Shown here one piece after another: positions 44,805 through 55,422 of a DNA stretch of 64,000 nt. The DNA comes from Pachypanchax playfairii (Eukaryota; Chordata; Actinopteri; Cyprinodontiformes; Aplocheilidae): assembly GCA_006937955.1 (NCBI GenBank), contig SSNP01000037.1, forward strand, positions 4,287,098-4,351,097, written 5' to 3'. The notes below the pieces were generated by a model that worked only from the letters and a program-made list of their open reading frames with translations, was not told the origin of the DNA and searched no databases. Numbering within the stretch: the stretch's first letter is position 1; every line of letters begins with the position of its first letter. The translations under genes were made by a program, and so were the position numbers.

Positions 44805-45582
44805 TGTCATGGCCTCTGTTTTGGTGCGAACCCTCTTACAAGCACAAGCTCCAGACAACAAAACAGTTTTAAAATGTTTATTGTAAGTATGAGAAAGGCA
44901 CGGCCAGGCACGTAACTCCTGTGCTGCTGGCGGTACAGGAACCGGGCCTCACCGGGATGGAACCGTGGGATTCTAGACGGTGAGAGCACAGGTTAGATAT
45001 CTGGGGGTTGTGATGTTGGAGCAAGCATGAGAACAGAAAAGCAGGCTTACGTGGATGGCGCAGATGGTGGTGGTAGAGAGGAGGAGTTGTTAGCGGCTGA
45101 AAGAGGTCTGTGGTCCGGAGTGAGATGTGCAGGTGCTGGAGGGTGAACAGATCAGCTCTGGGTCCGTGTGTCCAGCAGGTGCAGGCTCCGGGGAGGAAGA
45201 GACAGGCGGAGAGCAGGTCCGGGAAAAACCAAGCCAGCGTGAGAGCCTGTGGAAGCGGCTGCTCTCCAGGGCAGGAGGTGCGGATCCTCGGAGAGGCGTC
45301 AGATCCGGGTGAAAACTCCTGAGGGGATAAAGAAAAGGAAGACCAAGCATTAATGGGCTCGTCTTCCTGAAATGTACAATCGGTCAGTACTAGAACCTCT
45401 ACCGAGTGATGAGAGAGAACTATCTGGCGCCTGTCTCGTGTTGATCCTCCCCTTAAATCCCCTCTCAGGTGAAGAGGAGAATGAGCCACACCTGCCGCTC
45501 CAGAGCTGATCCACCTGTTGGAAATTAGGTTAATCGCACCCACACACACACTCACACCCACAGGCAGATCAGCCACATAACA
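44805..45582 (-). mobile_element. Possible solo LTR (778 bp)
   Basis: On the minus strand it starts TGTTATGTGGC and ends GGCCATGACA, so it has the TG..CA ends with short imperfect inverted termini typical of LTRs. It also has an AATAAA about 75 bases before the end. It interrupts the R2-like LINE fragment on its right and abuts the GT satellite on its left. No 5-base target duplication is visible, so one side may have been rearranged. The 281-codon frame across it is not a gene. Confidence 0.5.
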
Positions 45583-46215
45583 CTCTGCACCTTGAGGGTC
45601 TTCCATTTCTGGAATTCCCTCGCTCTCCATGCATTCGTTAAGACCGATGTAAGATCCAACTTCGCTGGATCTCCCTCGAGCCATGCTGATCTGCCCCCAG
45701 ATCCACCTTTCGCTCTGTCCCACAGGTTCGCCAGTTTGTATGATATGGTAGGAGGTCCCTAGCCAGGGACCTCAGCCGTGCGTCATTGGATTTGAGGAGA
45801 TTAACCAATCTCCTTACCTGCATCGACGGGACAAGCACCGTCAGTCTGGGAAGGCCAAGTCCACCATCTCTATTACATTAATAGATCAGGCCGTCAGTTG
45901 TAGAGGGCTGCAGGTGGAGCCACTCTTTCACCTGTTTCCGGACTAAGCTGTCCACTCTGGACAGCTCTTTATGGGAGGCCATGCCTTGATCCGCTGGGAA
46001 GATCAACCTTGGTAACCCGTAGAACCTGAGCAACTTAACCTTTTGCGAAGGTTTCAACGGAGCCTTAGAAATCTGTCCTGTGACATGTTCAGTTGCAGGC
46101 ATTAAGTCCGGGGACACAATGCCTTTCAGCGGGCTCACCTGGACTCTGAGATACTTGACCGTCTCATCCGCCTTGACCATTGTGATGCACTCTCCCGCCA
46201 GCATCCAGGCATCAC
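45583..46215 (-). pseudogene. R2-like LINE reverse-transcriptase C-terminal fragment, copy 1
   Basis: Same element as at 60541-61506. Frames read ISKAPLKPSQKVKLLRFYGL, RLIFPADQGMASHKELS and VPSMQVRRLVNLL in two frames with stops (for example near 45877). The resemblance is to the region after the reverse-transcriptase palm in R2-clade LINEs (LKPQQ..., DGGLG.., P.M...R). Truncated by an LTR-like unit and by another repeat. Confidence 0.75.
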
Positions 46216-46640
46216 AATCATTTATATTTATTTATTTATTTATACAAAACCAAACTGATTACAAACTTAAAACATCTGAGGACGTAGGGAGAAACACACA
46301 CAGGAACTAATCATAGAAAACAAGGCACACCTGGGGAGAGACTGAGAAGAACACAGGAAATGACAACACACAATCAAGGGACCTACACTACGGGGAAAAC
46401 AGGAAGTGACAAATGGTACAAAAATAAAAGCAAAACAGGAAACTACATGACTAAGGAAAATAAAAGCATAACATGACCTAAGAGACCGAATGAGAACAAA
46501 AGGAAAAACAACTACTGGAAAAACCCCGAAGTACAGAACATAATAAAACAACCAAACACCCAAGACCTGACAAAAATGCAACACAAATTTACGCGTGCAA
46601 TCTTTTCTATAGTGGAACCATTCTTCATCGGTAGCTAATT
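46216..46640. repeat. Dispersed repeat, second copy
   Basis: Contains ATTTATTTATTTATTTATAC at the left junction with the LINE. A stretch (about 46340-46450) is similar to 37030-37120 in csf3 intron 3. Confidence 0.6.
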
Positions 46641-46798
46641 TTGCACAGAGCAAGAAGGGTGTGTGAGTGCTGTGTTCGTCAGGTCCTGGCTCGGTTTCTC
46701 ATCGAGCTGACAGGTTTGAATGTAACACCTGTAGTCTCTGTTCGAGTCAGCCTTGCAGATGGGACATTTTTTTTCGAGGGCAAACGTGTGTTTTTTTT

Positions 46799-47160
46799 TT
46801 ACGTTTTGGTGAGAGGATTGTAATGTAAATTATTACATTGATTACATCTCTGCCACATCTGACACTGACTGGCTGTAACCCCGCTGGTTGATCTGAAATG
46901 CGCTTGCTTATGTCTAAAAAAACATTCCGAATCTCTACACATGCGATTGCAGTCTGAGCAGATCACTTGTACAGAGTGGGGGTTATGCATGCACATCGGG
47001 TCCACGCAGATCGGGCAGTACCCCTCACACCTGTGCTTTGCTGGACAGGTGTACGCCATGAAACAGAAATCACACACAAGGCGAGTCCAGCAAACCTTTA
47101 AGATTTTTGATCGCGTAATAATGACCGTCTAGGAGAAACATGATGATCGGTTCTCTACTT
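46799..47160 (-). pseudogene. Polinton/Maverick-like DNA polymerase: zinc-ribbon part
   Basis: On the minus strand it reads FLLDGHYYAIKNLKGLL, then a Cys/His-rich block (CDFCFMAY, HRCEGYCPICVDPMC, CSDCNRMC, FRHK, CNQC). This arrangement is typical of the N-terminal region of protein-primed family B polymerases of Polinton/adintovirus-like elements. It sits downstream of the segment ending at 47334, with stops and frame changes between. The exonuclease and polymerase domains are not present in the window, so the element is a relic. Confidence 0.6.
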
Positions 47161-47333
47161 CAATCAGAAAAGTCTGTCTGAAATTTAGAAATTGCGCGTT
47201 CGTTTTTAGCTCTGTAAAACACGACTATTCTTCTGTTTATTACGCTCTAAAATCTGGACACATGGCTTAAACTTATCGGGGCTTCCTCTGACAAGCCGGT
47301 CTAAGATTGAATACTTTTGGCAAAATCCACTGA

Positions 47334-47911
47334 TTACTGAGAAGACAGCTCGGGTTTCAGCATGTGCGCCAAATTTAGTGAAAAACAGAGTTTATCCGTA
47401 TAGTTATCAACAACATGCAAATGTCGTTTTTTGGAACGGATAATTTCCTCGTTTAGTAAGCTATTTGCTTTGACCCTGCCAGCTCCGTTAGGGCTGCGTA
47501 TTACCTGAATTACAAACTGGATGCGCTCGTTCGAAGCAAGCTCCTGATTTGATTGTAAAATGTCCTCTAAAAAGTCAAGAAATGATTCAGTGATATTCTC
47601 ACCACCCTCTTCCACCGTAATAATTTGATGGTTTGAGATGTTTGGCATGTCTACCTGGATTTTTACAGTATCATTACGTGAGGTAACCTGTCTGACCCTT
47701 GTAGCTAAATCTGTTAAAACATCCGTGACCCCTCGATAAAATTGAACAAAATCACCATCTGTTTGTTGTGAAAGGACTAGGTTGTGTCTTATCTCTAAAT
47801 TATTAAAACGCTCACGTGAGATGTCCTGAGTCTGACCAGCACCAGAGCCTGAAATAATAATTTCAGGAACACTAGAAGCGGTAGACCGGTTATTCGATTC
47901 GGAATCTGGGG
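47334..47911 (-). pseudogene. Polinton-like DNA polymerase N-terminal segment
   Basis: Open minus-strand frame containing FLDFLEDILQSNQEL, IQFVIQVIRSPNGAGR and KKRHLHVVDNYTDKLCFSLN. The layout resembles the N-terminus of Polinton-type polymerases. Its upstream part (47619-47911) is a near-identical duplicate of 48910-49202. It ends at a stop at 47334. Confidence 0.6.
47619..47911. repeat. 293-bp direct duplication, left copy
   Basis: Matches 48910-49202 with three differences that I could find. It ends exactly at the single N at 47912. Confidence 0.95.
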
Positions 47912-47912
47912 N

Positions 47913-48909
47913 ATCAAGGTCTGTTCTTGTTGTGGAGGCTAATGGCTGCAGGCAGGAATGATCTTTTGTATCTTTCGGTCTTGCATCGGACCTGAAGAAG
48001 CCTCTCACTGAACACACTCTGTTGTTTGATCACTGTGTCGTGCAGAGGGTGAGAAGAGTCCTCCATCATCTTCATCAGCTTGTCCAGCATTCTTTTTTGT
48101 ACAATCAGCTCCAGCGGCTCCAGAGATACTCCCAGCACAGATCCAGCTTTCCTGATCAGTTTGTTGATTCTCTTCAAGTCTCTGGTTCTGATGCTGCTGC
48201 CCCAGCAGATGGCTGCAAAGCTGATTGCACTTTCCACAACAGACCTATAGAAGATTTGCAACATCTTGGTGCAGACATTAAAAGATCTCAGCTTCCTTAA
48301 GAAGTAGAGTCTGCTCTGACCTTTCTTGTAGATGTATTCTGTGTTGCATTTCCACTCTAGTCTGTTGTCCAGCTGAACTCCAAGGTACTTGTATTCCTCC
48401 ACCACCTCTACCTCCTCTCCTAGGATGGAAATACTGCTGTGTTGATTCTTTCTCCTCCTGAAGTCAACAATCATCTCCTTAGTTTTGCTGCTATTTAAAA
48501 CGAGATGATTGTTACCGCACCATTTCACAAACTGACTGACCAGTTCTCTATACTCAGCTTCTTGTCCCTCACTGATGCACCCAACAACTGCAGACTCATC
48601 AGAGTATTTCTGCAGATGACAGGACTCAGAGTTGTATTGGAAGTCAGAGGTGTACATCGTGAAGAGAAATGGTGAGAGTACAGTTCCTTGTGGCGCTCCA
48701 GTGCTGCTGACCTCCATCTCAGACACACAACCCCCCAGTCTCACAAACTGTGGTCTGTTTGTGAGGAAGTCATTAATCCAGGAGGTTGTGGAGGAATCCA
48801 CCTGGAATTTATGGAGCTTCTCACATAACAAAGCAGGCTGAATTGTGTTAAAAGCACTTGAGAAGTCAAAGAACATGACCCTCAAAGTGCTGCCTGATTG
48901 GTCCAGGTC
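47913..48909 (-). mobile_element. Rex-like LINE fragment, 5'-truncated
   Basis: Minus-strand reverse transcriptase from FFDFSSAFNTIQPALL (first catalytic Asp) through GAPQGTVLSPFLFTMY, KYSDESAVVG (active-site block with the second Asp replaced by Glu), SSKTKEMIVDFRRRK and YKYLGVQLDNRLEW to the C-terminal SFLPAAISLHN. It interrupts the Polinton-like polymerase frame, and the two fuse into a 509-codon open frame (47914-49443) that is not one gene. Confidence 0.85.
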
Positions 48910-49202
48910 AATAATTTGATGGTTTGTGATGTTTGGCGTGTCTACCTGGATTTTTACAGTATCATTACGTGAGGTAACCTGTCTGACCCTTGTAGCTAAA
49001 TCTGTTAAAACATCCGTGACCTCTCGATAAAATTGAACAAAATCACCATCTGTTTGTTGTGAAAGGACTAGGTTGTGTCTTATCTCTAAATTATTAAAAC
49101 GCTCACGTGAGATGTCCTGAGTCTGACCAGCACCAGAGCCTGAAATAATAATTTCAGGAACACTAGAAGCGGTAGACCGGTTATTCGATTCGGAATCTGG
49201 GG
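48910..49202. repeat. 293-bp direct duplication, right copy
   Basis: Pairs with 47619-47911 at an offset of 1,291 bases. Confidence 0.95.
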
Positions 49203-49443
49203 TGGGTGGAGAAACTGAGCTTATTGATTCAGAAATTGGGACGGGTGCTGCAGAATCTGGGGCTGCTTCAGAATCTGGGGTTATTGCGTCATCGTTTAAA
49301 TGTAATAAGGCATGATTTAAAGCTCTGAAATATTCATCACATTCATTTAGTAGAGGGTCTGATGGTACATTTAATTCGTACAAGGCATTATTTAAAGCTT
49401 GGAAAAAATCACCGTTTATTGATGAATCTCGGTTTACAGACAT
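48910..49443 (-). pseudogene. Polinton-like DNA polymerase, 5' end of the frame
   Basis: Begins MSVNRDSSINGDFFQ at 49443. Has two similar acidic blocks (FFQALNNALYELN, YFRALNHALLHLN), a Pro/Ser/Asp-rich linker and then the segment duplicated at 47619-47911. Before the LINE interruption the frame would have run on into 47618-47334. Assignment rests on the downstream similarity. Confidence 0.5.
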
Positions 49444-49533
49444 GTTGAAAAAAAATCACAGGCTTTCTCTCGTCCAAAGGATTTGGATCAGCTCAACAGC
49501 GAAACGCAGCAATTCCAGGTAATGCTTCACAAG

Positions 49534-50335
49534 TTATTCTTTTTTAGCTCTGGAGACATGTACGTCTGAAAGAAAGAATAATAATAATAAAAAAACAGGA
49601 ATATTAATTACATTTTTTTTTAAGAATTTAACGTTTTTTTTTTTTTTTTGTTTATACTTACCAACAGAGGTAGAAGCGTTTGCTGGGGATGTAAGAGCAG
49701 CTGGTCCTGGCTCTGTCAAAAAAAATTAGAGATTCATTTTCTGAATCATTTTATTTATTTTATTTTTTTGTTACATAAAAAAATAGAGGAATTATTCTCA
49801 CCAGCAGGTGCTGCTAGATCGGTTTCCGAGGCCGAACCCGTGTCTGAGCAGCTCGGTGGAGGGGTCGGTGGAGCAGAGACGGGTTCCGTCTTATAAGGAA
49901 ACACCAGGTCTGAGTGAATGCGTCCCCGAGAATAGCTTCACGTTTAGTGGCAGGCTCTTCGCTCTAACCCGCTGAGCTGCGTTTCAGCTGGGGTCTTGTT
50001 TGCAAAAAGTGAGTCAGAAGCATGTCATCGTGATCCGATGGTGCTGAAAAGTCTGAAAGGAGAGATTGTAGAGTTTTTTTTTTTTTTTTTTTTTAAACAA
50101 ACACAATTTTTTCTTTCAGGTTTTTTCTTTTAAAAAAAAAGTAGAATATACAGACCTTGTTCAGGGACAGAATAGACCGGTGAATACCCGAAGGAAAGCC
50201 TGTCGCATGTAAAGTCTAGATTATTCGGTTCTGTAAGAAAATTAAAAGCGCGTTAATCATAAATACTTAGTTAGCTAAAAATAACGGTAACTTTGTTTTT
50301 TGTTTTTGTTTTTTTCTTACCTTGCATTTCAAAAA
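49534..50335 (-). CDS. Small spliced reading frame of unknown function
   Basis: On the minus strand an ATG at about 50335 (MQ, donor GTAAGA) can be joined to an exon at about 50155-50234 (PNNLDFTCDRLSFGYSPVYS, donor GTCTGT), then to one starting near 50059 (DFSAPSDHDDMLL). A Pro/Ser-rich exon follows near 49802-49890 (SCSDTGSASETDLAAPA, donor GTGAGA), then one at about 49669-49713 (EPGPAALTSPANASTSV, donor GTAAGT), and a last exon DVHVSRAKKE with a stop at 49534. Phases agree for exons 1-3 and for the last three. The join between the third and fourth is uncertain. No domain is recognised. It lies directly upstream of the Polinton-like frame and may be part of that element or a chance set of splice-like sites. 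Confidence 0.3.
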
Positions 50336-50339
50336 GTCT

Positions 50340-51350
50340 TGAGGTGCATACACACGGATGTTCAGTCTAGCTCGTGTGAGGAGGACGAAACTGATTTTCG
50401 TTAAATTACATGTTTCTTTATAGTGTTTGAAAAAGCCCGCTCAAAATGAGAACAAATGTTATTTCTAAGCTGAAGGAAACTTATTTTTAGCAGGTGTAAG
50501 GAGGGGTGTGGGAAAGTGTGGAGATGTTGGGAGAGAGACGGGATCTAACAGGTGGGATAGAATTTGAACACCATTTTACAGCAGAAAAGTTTAAAAAAAC
50601 ATGCTGACTAGCTAAAAAAAACTTTCTGTCAGTGATTAGAAAAAGGCAGATGGCTATGGGTGTTGGGTGGGTCATGGAAAGGGCAGATGTGTGTCGTGAG
50701 TTTGGGTGTGGAAGGGGTTTTTCAGTCTTTTCAGTCTTCTGCACTGAGTCAGACAACATACTACACAGAAAAATGTTTTTGAAGGAGCAGAAAGGAGAAA
50801 AATTAAAACCTAATTCTTTTTCTAGACTATTATGGGCAGAAAAAAATTTTTTTTGAAGGAGCATAAAGGAGAAAATTAAAAACCTAATTCTTTTTCTAAA
50901 CTATTATAGGTATAAAAATGTTTCTTGAAGGAGCAGGGAAAAAAAAAAACTGTTTTTTTTTTTTTTGAAGAATTAGTTTAATAATTCTGTTTCTATTGAC
51001 AGAAAAGCATGCAGAACGACTCAGTAAAAACCACTCCGTTCACGCGTGTGCGTGGCGTGTTACACCGGAGAAGACGTTCCGTTCACACGCTTGGTGCTTT
51101 GCTGGTGAAGGATTTCTTCTCTCAAAAAATAGTGGTGGGTAGAAAGAAGCTTTCTATAAAAAACCTATTTTTTTTCTTTTCTTTTAGAGCTTGATTACGG
51201 CTGAAACAAAACAGTGCTTGTGGAAACAACGTTCCCTTAGAGAACTTTGTATTTAATTTATTTATTTTAGACCGTTTTTGACCATTCCTAAAAACCTGAA
51301 ACAAAAGAACATAGGCCTACTAAAAAAAGCACATACCCCTCCCCTCCCTC
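50340..51350. other. AT-rich segment with a partial tandem repeat
   Basis: A block of about 80 bases (GAAGGAGCA-AAAGGAGAAAA ... CCTAATTCTTTTTCTA) recurs two to three times in 50778-50935, and poly-T runs are frequent. No gene recognised. Confidence 0.5.
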
Positions 51351-51386
51351 CCATATACCACGTCATCAACCCCGTGAGCCCATAAT

Positions 51387-51438
51387 CACGTGGTCAAAAA
51401 CCCCACGTGACTCGAACACGCACGTGCGTATGACGTCA
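51387..51438. promoter_or_regulatory. Cluster of CACGTG and CRE sites
   Basis: CACGTG E-boxes at 51387-51392, 51404-51409 and 51421-51426 and a perfect CRE palindrome TGACGTCA at 51431-51438, in a CpG-rich island (about 51360-51480) inside AT-rich DNA. They could bind USF/TFE-type and CREB/ATF factors. No gene start is assigned to them. Confidence 0.45.
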
Positions 51439-51589
51439 TCACGCATGACGCATCATCGCGCGTCATCGTTACGGTCACGCCCACATTCTTGAAAGGGTCA
51501 TAAATCATGACACCCATTAATCATTTTTGACACAAGGTGTATTCCTATTTCTTCTGATGCTTATTCTGAGTTCTTGTCTTAATTTTCAG

Positions 51590-53089
51590 TCTTTTTATCA
51601 GAACTATTATTGAAATCTGATAAAGTCATTGTAGTGGGAGATTTCAATATTCATGTTGATGTTGAAAGTGATAGTTTGAATATAGCTTTTAATGATCTTT
51701 TGGATTCAGTTGGTTTATCTCAAAGTGTAAACAAACCAACTCATTATTGTCATCATACTCTTGATCTTGTTCTGACTTATGGTGTAGAGATTGAACAGCT
51801 GATAGTGTTTCCTCACAACCCTGTCTTGTCTGATCATTTTTTAATAACCTTTGAATTTACAATGATGGACCTCACCGCTCCAGATAGAAACTTTAATTAC
51901 CGTAGATGTTTATCAGAAAATGCTGTAACTAAATTAAAATAATCTATTTCATTAGTTTTATCTTCATTCCAGAAGAATAAGATAACAGAGAGCAGCTGCA
52001 AAGATTTTGCAGACTGGCGAATTGATGATCTTACTGATAATTTTACAGCTTCAATGCGCACGTCATTGGATAAAGTTGCTTCTCTGAAAATGAAGGTAAT
52101 CAGCCAGAGGAGGCNNNNNNNNNNNNNNNNNNNNNNNNNNNNNNNNNNNNNNNNNNNNNNNNNNNNNNNNNNNNNNNNNNNNNNNNNNNNNNNNNNNNNN
52201 NNNNNNNNNNNNNNNNNNNNNNNNNNNNNNNNNNNNNNNNNNNNNNNNNNNNNNNNNNNNNNNNNNNNNNNNNNNNNNNNNNNNNNNNNNNNNNNNNNNN
52301 NNNNNNNNNNNNNNNNNNNNNNNNNNNNNNNNNNNNNNNNNNNNNNNNNNNNNNNNNNNNNNNNNNNNNNNNNNNNNNNNNNNNNNNNNNNNNNNNNNNN
52401 NNNNNNNNNNNNNNNNNNNNNNNNNNNNNNNNNNNNNNNNNNNNNNNNNNNNNNNNNNNNNNNNNNNNNNNNNNNNNNNNNNNNNNNNNNNNNNNNNNNN
52501 NNNNNNNNNNNNNNNNNNNNNNNNNNNNNNNNNNNNNNNNNNNNNNNNNNNNNNNNNNCTAGAAGAAGTTTATTTATCTTGAAGAGATAGTCTGTTCATA
52601 TAATAAAGAGCCCTTCACAGGGTTGGAACTGAGTATTACTCGTCCCTCGTAGAGGAGAACAAGAACAATCCCAGGTTTCTGTTTAGTACTGTAGCCAGAT
52701 TAATAAAAAACCCAACTTCTGTTGAACCGTGTATCCCTGTAACCCTCAGTAGTGATGACTTCATGGAATTCTTTACTAATAAAAAAGATTCAATTAGAGA
52801 AAAAATCTATAATGTCCTTCCCACTGTTGTCTCTGGTTCGTTGTCCAGTGAAGCAGCTTTAGAATCTGAATCATGTTTAGACAGTTTCTGTCCAGCTGAT
52901 CTTAATGAGTTAACACAAATTATAGCTTCTTCTGAACCATCTACATGTATGTTGGATCCTGTTCCAACCAGACTCTTTAAAGATGTCTTCCCATTGAGTA
53001 ACACACATGGATATTGGACATGATCAGTATGTCTTTAATGAATGGATATTTGCCTAAGGCCTTTAAGGCTGCTGTTATGAGACCTTTAC
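51590..53089 (+). pseudogene. L2-like LINE, endonuclease and 5' reverse-transcriptase part (with N gap)
   Basis: The 51610-51942 frame contains VIVVGDFNIHVD, PTHYCHHTLDLVLTYG and LSDHFLITFEF, the apurinic endonuclease motifs (GDFN, SDH). After the gap (52115-52558) come SVEENKNNPRFLFSTVARL-like and LDPVPTRLFKDVFP phrases. The frame then continues beyond the MITE at 54191. Confidence 0.85.
52115..52558. other. Assembly gap
   Basis: 444 undetermined bases inside the L2-like LINE. Confidence 0.99.
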
Positions 53090-53093
53090 TTAA

Positions 53094-54186
53094 AGGGACT
53101 TAAGGCAGCTTTACAAAATCTGACTCAGTGCTGCCGCGACAGGCGCTGTGGCTAACTGCAGCCACCAGCCAAGCCGGCACGGGAGCGCGCACAGACACTT
53201 TACAGACTGTTCGTCTTCACAGCACTGCACCGGGGAGGCTGTATTTCTGTACAGGATGTACCAATGACATGAACTGATGATCTGTCTGCAATGTCAGCCA
53301 CACGTGACATGTGTGGACACGTAGCCACATGGATCAATTATTTCGTCCGGTAAAGAAAGACAGGACACCAAGGAGCCGGATGAAGTTAATGAATTAATGG
53401 AGCTGTTCTTTTTGTGTGTGTGCGCTTTCAGAAACTTTTTTTTTTTTGTCGGTGCTACACATATTGTGACACGACCAATTTAAAAAACGGGATATTATCG
53501 AACTAGTGTTTGCTGTAAAATTACTAAAAACAAAACTTTTATCATGTGGCTACAGCAGCTGCTAACGTCTCAGGCTTTCAGTCAAATAGGACATAATTCT
53601 GGTATTCGGTTTGGAAAATGTGCAATCTGTAAAAACTATTTCACGTCAGGTGGCTTCTCACCTGGTCACAAGGAAATGAGCCATGTCAGCATCCGTTTTC
53701 ACTCCCAAATGCAGCTGAAGTTCCCTTCATGAACCGAACGCATATCCAATATTTATGCGGGTGCTTGCCCGGCTTCGGTCATATTTTTTTTTTAGACTCA
53801 CGAGATGCCGCTGATAAAGTCTTTTTTGTTATTCGTGGTGCCACTTTTTTGGGGGGTGAGAGTGGATGCAGGTCGTTTGCTGGCTGCAGAAACATCCATA
53901 AGTATACCTTCAGTGTTTGAATCCAAGTCCACAGCGGCCATGTTCTTCCTGTTAAAGAGCTGTCGGCAACGCGCATGCAGCGTCAATCTACGTCACATCA
54001 CTACAACTGCGCGGGAAAGTCGGACCTCGAACTGCAGCGCATTATGTAGCACACAGCGTGTCCAAGGCAACAGATATATATGCGGATGGCCTCGTTATTT
54101 TGGGTTTTTAATGCTTCATGACCCATTAGCATTGAATAAACTGGAAATGCATGTGTAGTTTTTCACAAATCTTGCCTTAAGTCCCT
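53094..54186. mobile_element. TTAA-flanked MITE (1,093 bp)
   Basis: Ends are a perfect 14-base inverted repeat (AGGGACTTAAGGCA) with TTAA on both sides (53090-53093 and 54187-54190). This is the target duplication of piggyBac-type transposons. Removing it restores the L2-like reading through the insertion site. Non-autonomous: the short open frames inside (53544-54158) have no transposase motif. Confidence 0.9.
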
Positions 54187-54190
54187 TTAA

Positions 54191-54705
54191 GAAACCTGAT
54201 CTTGATCCAGGATCTCCAGGTAATTATCGACCTATAACCAATTTACCTTTCATCTCAAAAATTCTAGAAAAGATAGTTGCAAACCAGTTATGTGATCATT
54301 TACACAGTAATGATATTTTTGAAGAGTTCCAGTCAGGATTTAGAGCTCATCATAGCACTGAAACAGCACTGGTGAAAGTTTCTAATGATATTCTCATGTC
54401 CTCAGACAGTGGACTTGTGTCTGTACTTGTCCCTTTAGATCTCAGTGCTGCGTTTGATACTATAGATCATAAGATCCTATTAAAGAGGCTTGAATATGAT
54501 ATTGGGATTCAGGGAACTGCATTAAACTGGTTTGAATCATATTTAACTGAAAGATTCCAGTTTGTTCATGTAAATAATGAATCTTCTTCATATACCAGAG
54601 TCAGTCATGGAGTTCCTCAGGGTTCAGTGCTTGGACCAATCCTCTTTACTATATATATATATATGTTACCGCTTGGTAAAACTGTTAGACAACATGGTAT
54701 AAAAT
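54191..54705 (+). pseudogene. L2-like LINE, reverse-transcriptase core
   Basis: Continues the LINE: NYRPITNLPFISKILEKIVA, QSGFRAHHSTETALVKV, PLDLSAAFDTIDHKILL (catalytic Asp) and GVPQGSVLGPILFTIYIYML. The YxDD block and 3' end are lost after about 54700. Confidence 0.88.
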
Positions 54706-54859
54706 TCCATGTCAGTTTCACCTTCTTGGTTTTGGATTTTTCATACTTTTAGCCATCCTTCATCATTTTTTTTGGGGTCCCGTCATCTTCTTCTTCTTTT
54801 GGCTAAGGGAATTCTTCTTTAGTCTTGTCTCCATTCTCCTTGAACTATGAATCCACTGC

Positions 54860-55140
54860 AGTCTCACTTTCCTCAGCTGCATGCTCAGCCCTGTTAGCAT
54901 GCTCTTCCCTGTTAGCAGCTGCTAAAGCTGTTTATTCTGACCATGAGACAAAGCCAGCATGCTCAGCCCTGTTAGCAGAGGCTAAAGCTAATTACTCTGA
55001 CCATTACAAAAAGCTAGCATGCTCAGCCATTTTAGTTGAGGCTACATCTGTATGCTCTGAACTTCAGAATGGGCTAACATCCTCATGCATTTTAGCAGCT
55101 GCTAAAGCTGTTTCTTCTGACTATTAAACGAAGTTAGCAT
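54860..55140. repeat. About 60-bp tandem repeat (4-5 units)
   Basis: The unit contains GCATGCTCAGCCCTGTTAGC, AGCTGCTAAAGCTG and TCTGACCATTA. Units are diverged but in register, giving an open + strand frame of about 100 codons rich in Ala and Ser. Confidence 0.85.
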
Positions 55141-55283
55141 GATCAGGCTTAAACCAGACACTTAACTGTGCAGTTCTATACAGTACACATAGGTGCATCT
55201 AAACAAACTTACATACTCCAATATGAGTTAACATCACATCAGTTTAATTACAATATTTACAGTGTTGATATGTTGAAAAGTGT

Positions 55284-55422
55284 GTTCACATCTGCAAGTT
55301 GCACTGGACTGGGACCCAAACAGATATGACCCTGAGACCAAAAATTTATATGTTTTACACAGTGAGTTGTGGTTGGGTTCACATCTGCAAGTTGCCCTGG
55401 ACTGGGACCCAAACAGATATGA
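55284..55422. repeat. 46-bp direct repeat pair
   Basis: 55284-55329 and 55377-55422 are the same 46 bases with one mismatch. The right copy abuts the truncated end of the SET-domain exon. Confidence 0.9.

Noticed and set aside
43734..44872. Cys/Val-rich plus-strand frames
   Set aside because: Translation of GT-rich satellite.
44878..45723. 281-codon minus-strand frame
   Set aside because: It crosses the junction between an LTR-like unit and an R2-like LINE and has no domain of its own.
47914..49443. A single 509-residue gene joining an N-terminal acidic domain to a reverse transcriptase
   Set aside because: The N-terminal part continues elsewhere (47618-47334) in its own family, and the reverse transcriptase is a LINE inserted into it. 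The joint frame is accidental.
50487..50864. 125-codon minus-strand frame
   Set aside because: Low-complexity, overlaps a partial tandem repeat, no domain and no splice or promoter support.
53805..54158. 117-codon frame within the TTAA MITE
   Set aside because: No transposase motif. A competing antisense frame covers the same bases, and the element looks non-autonomous.
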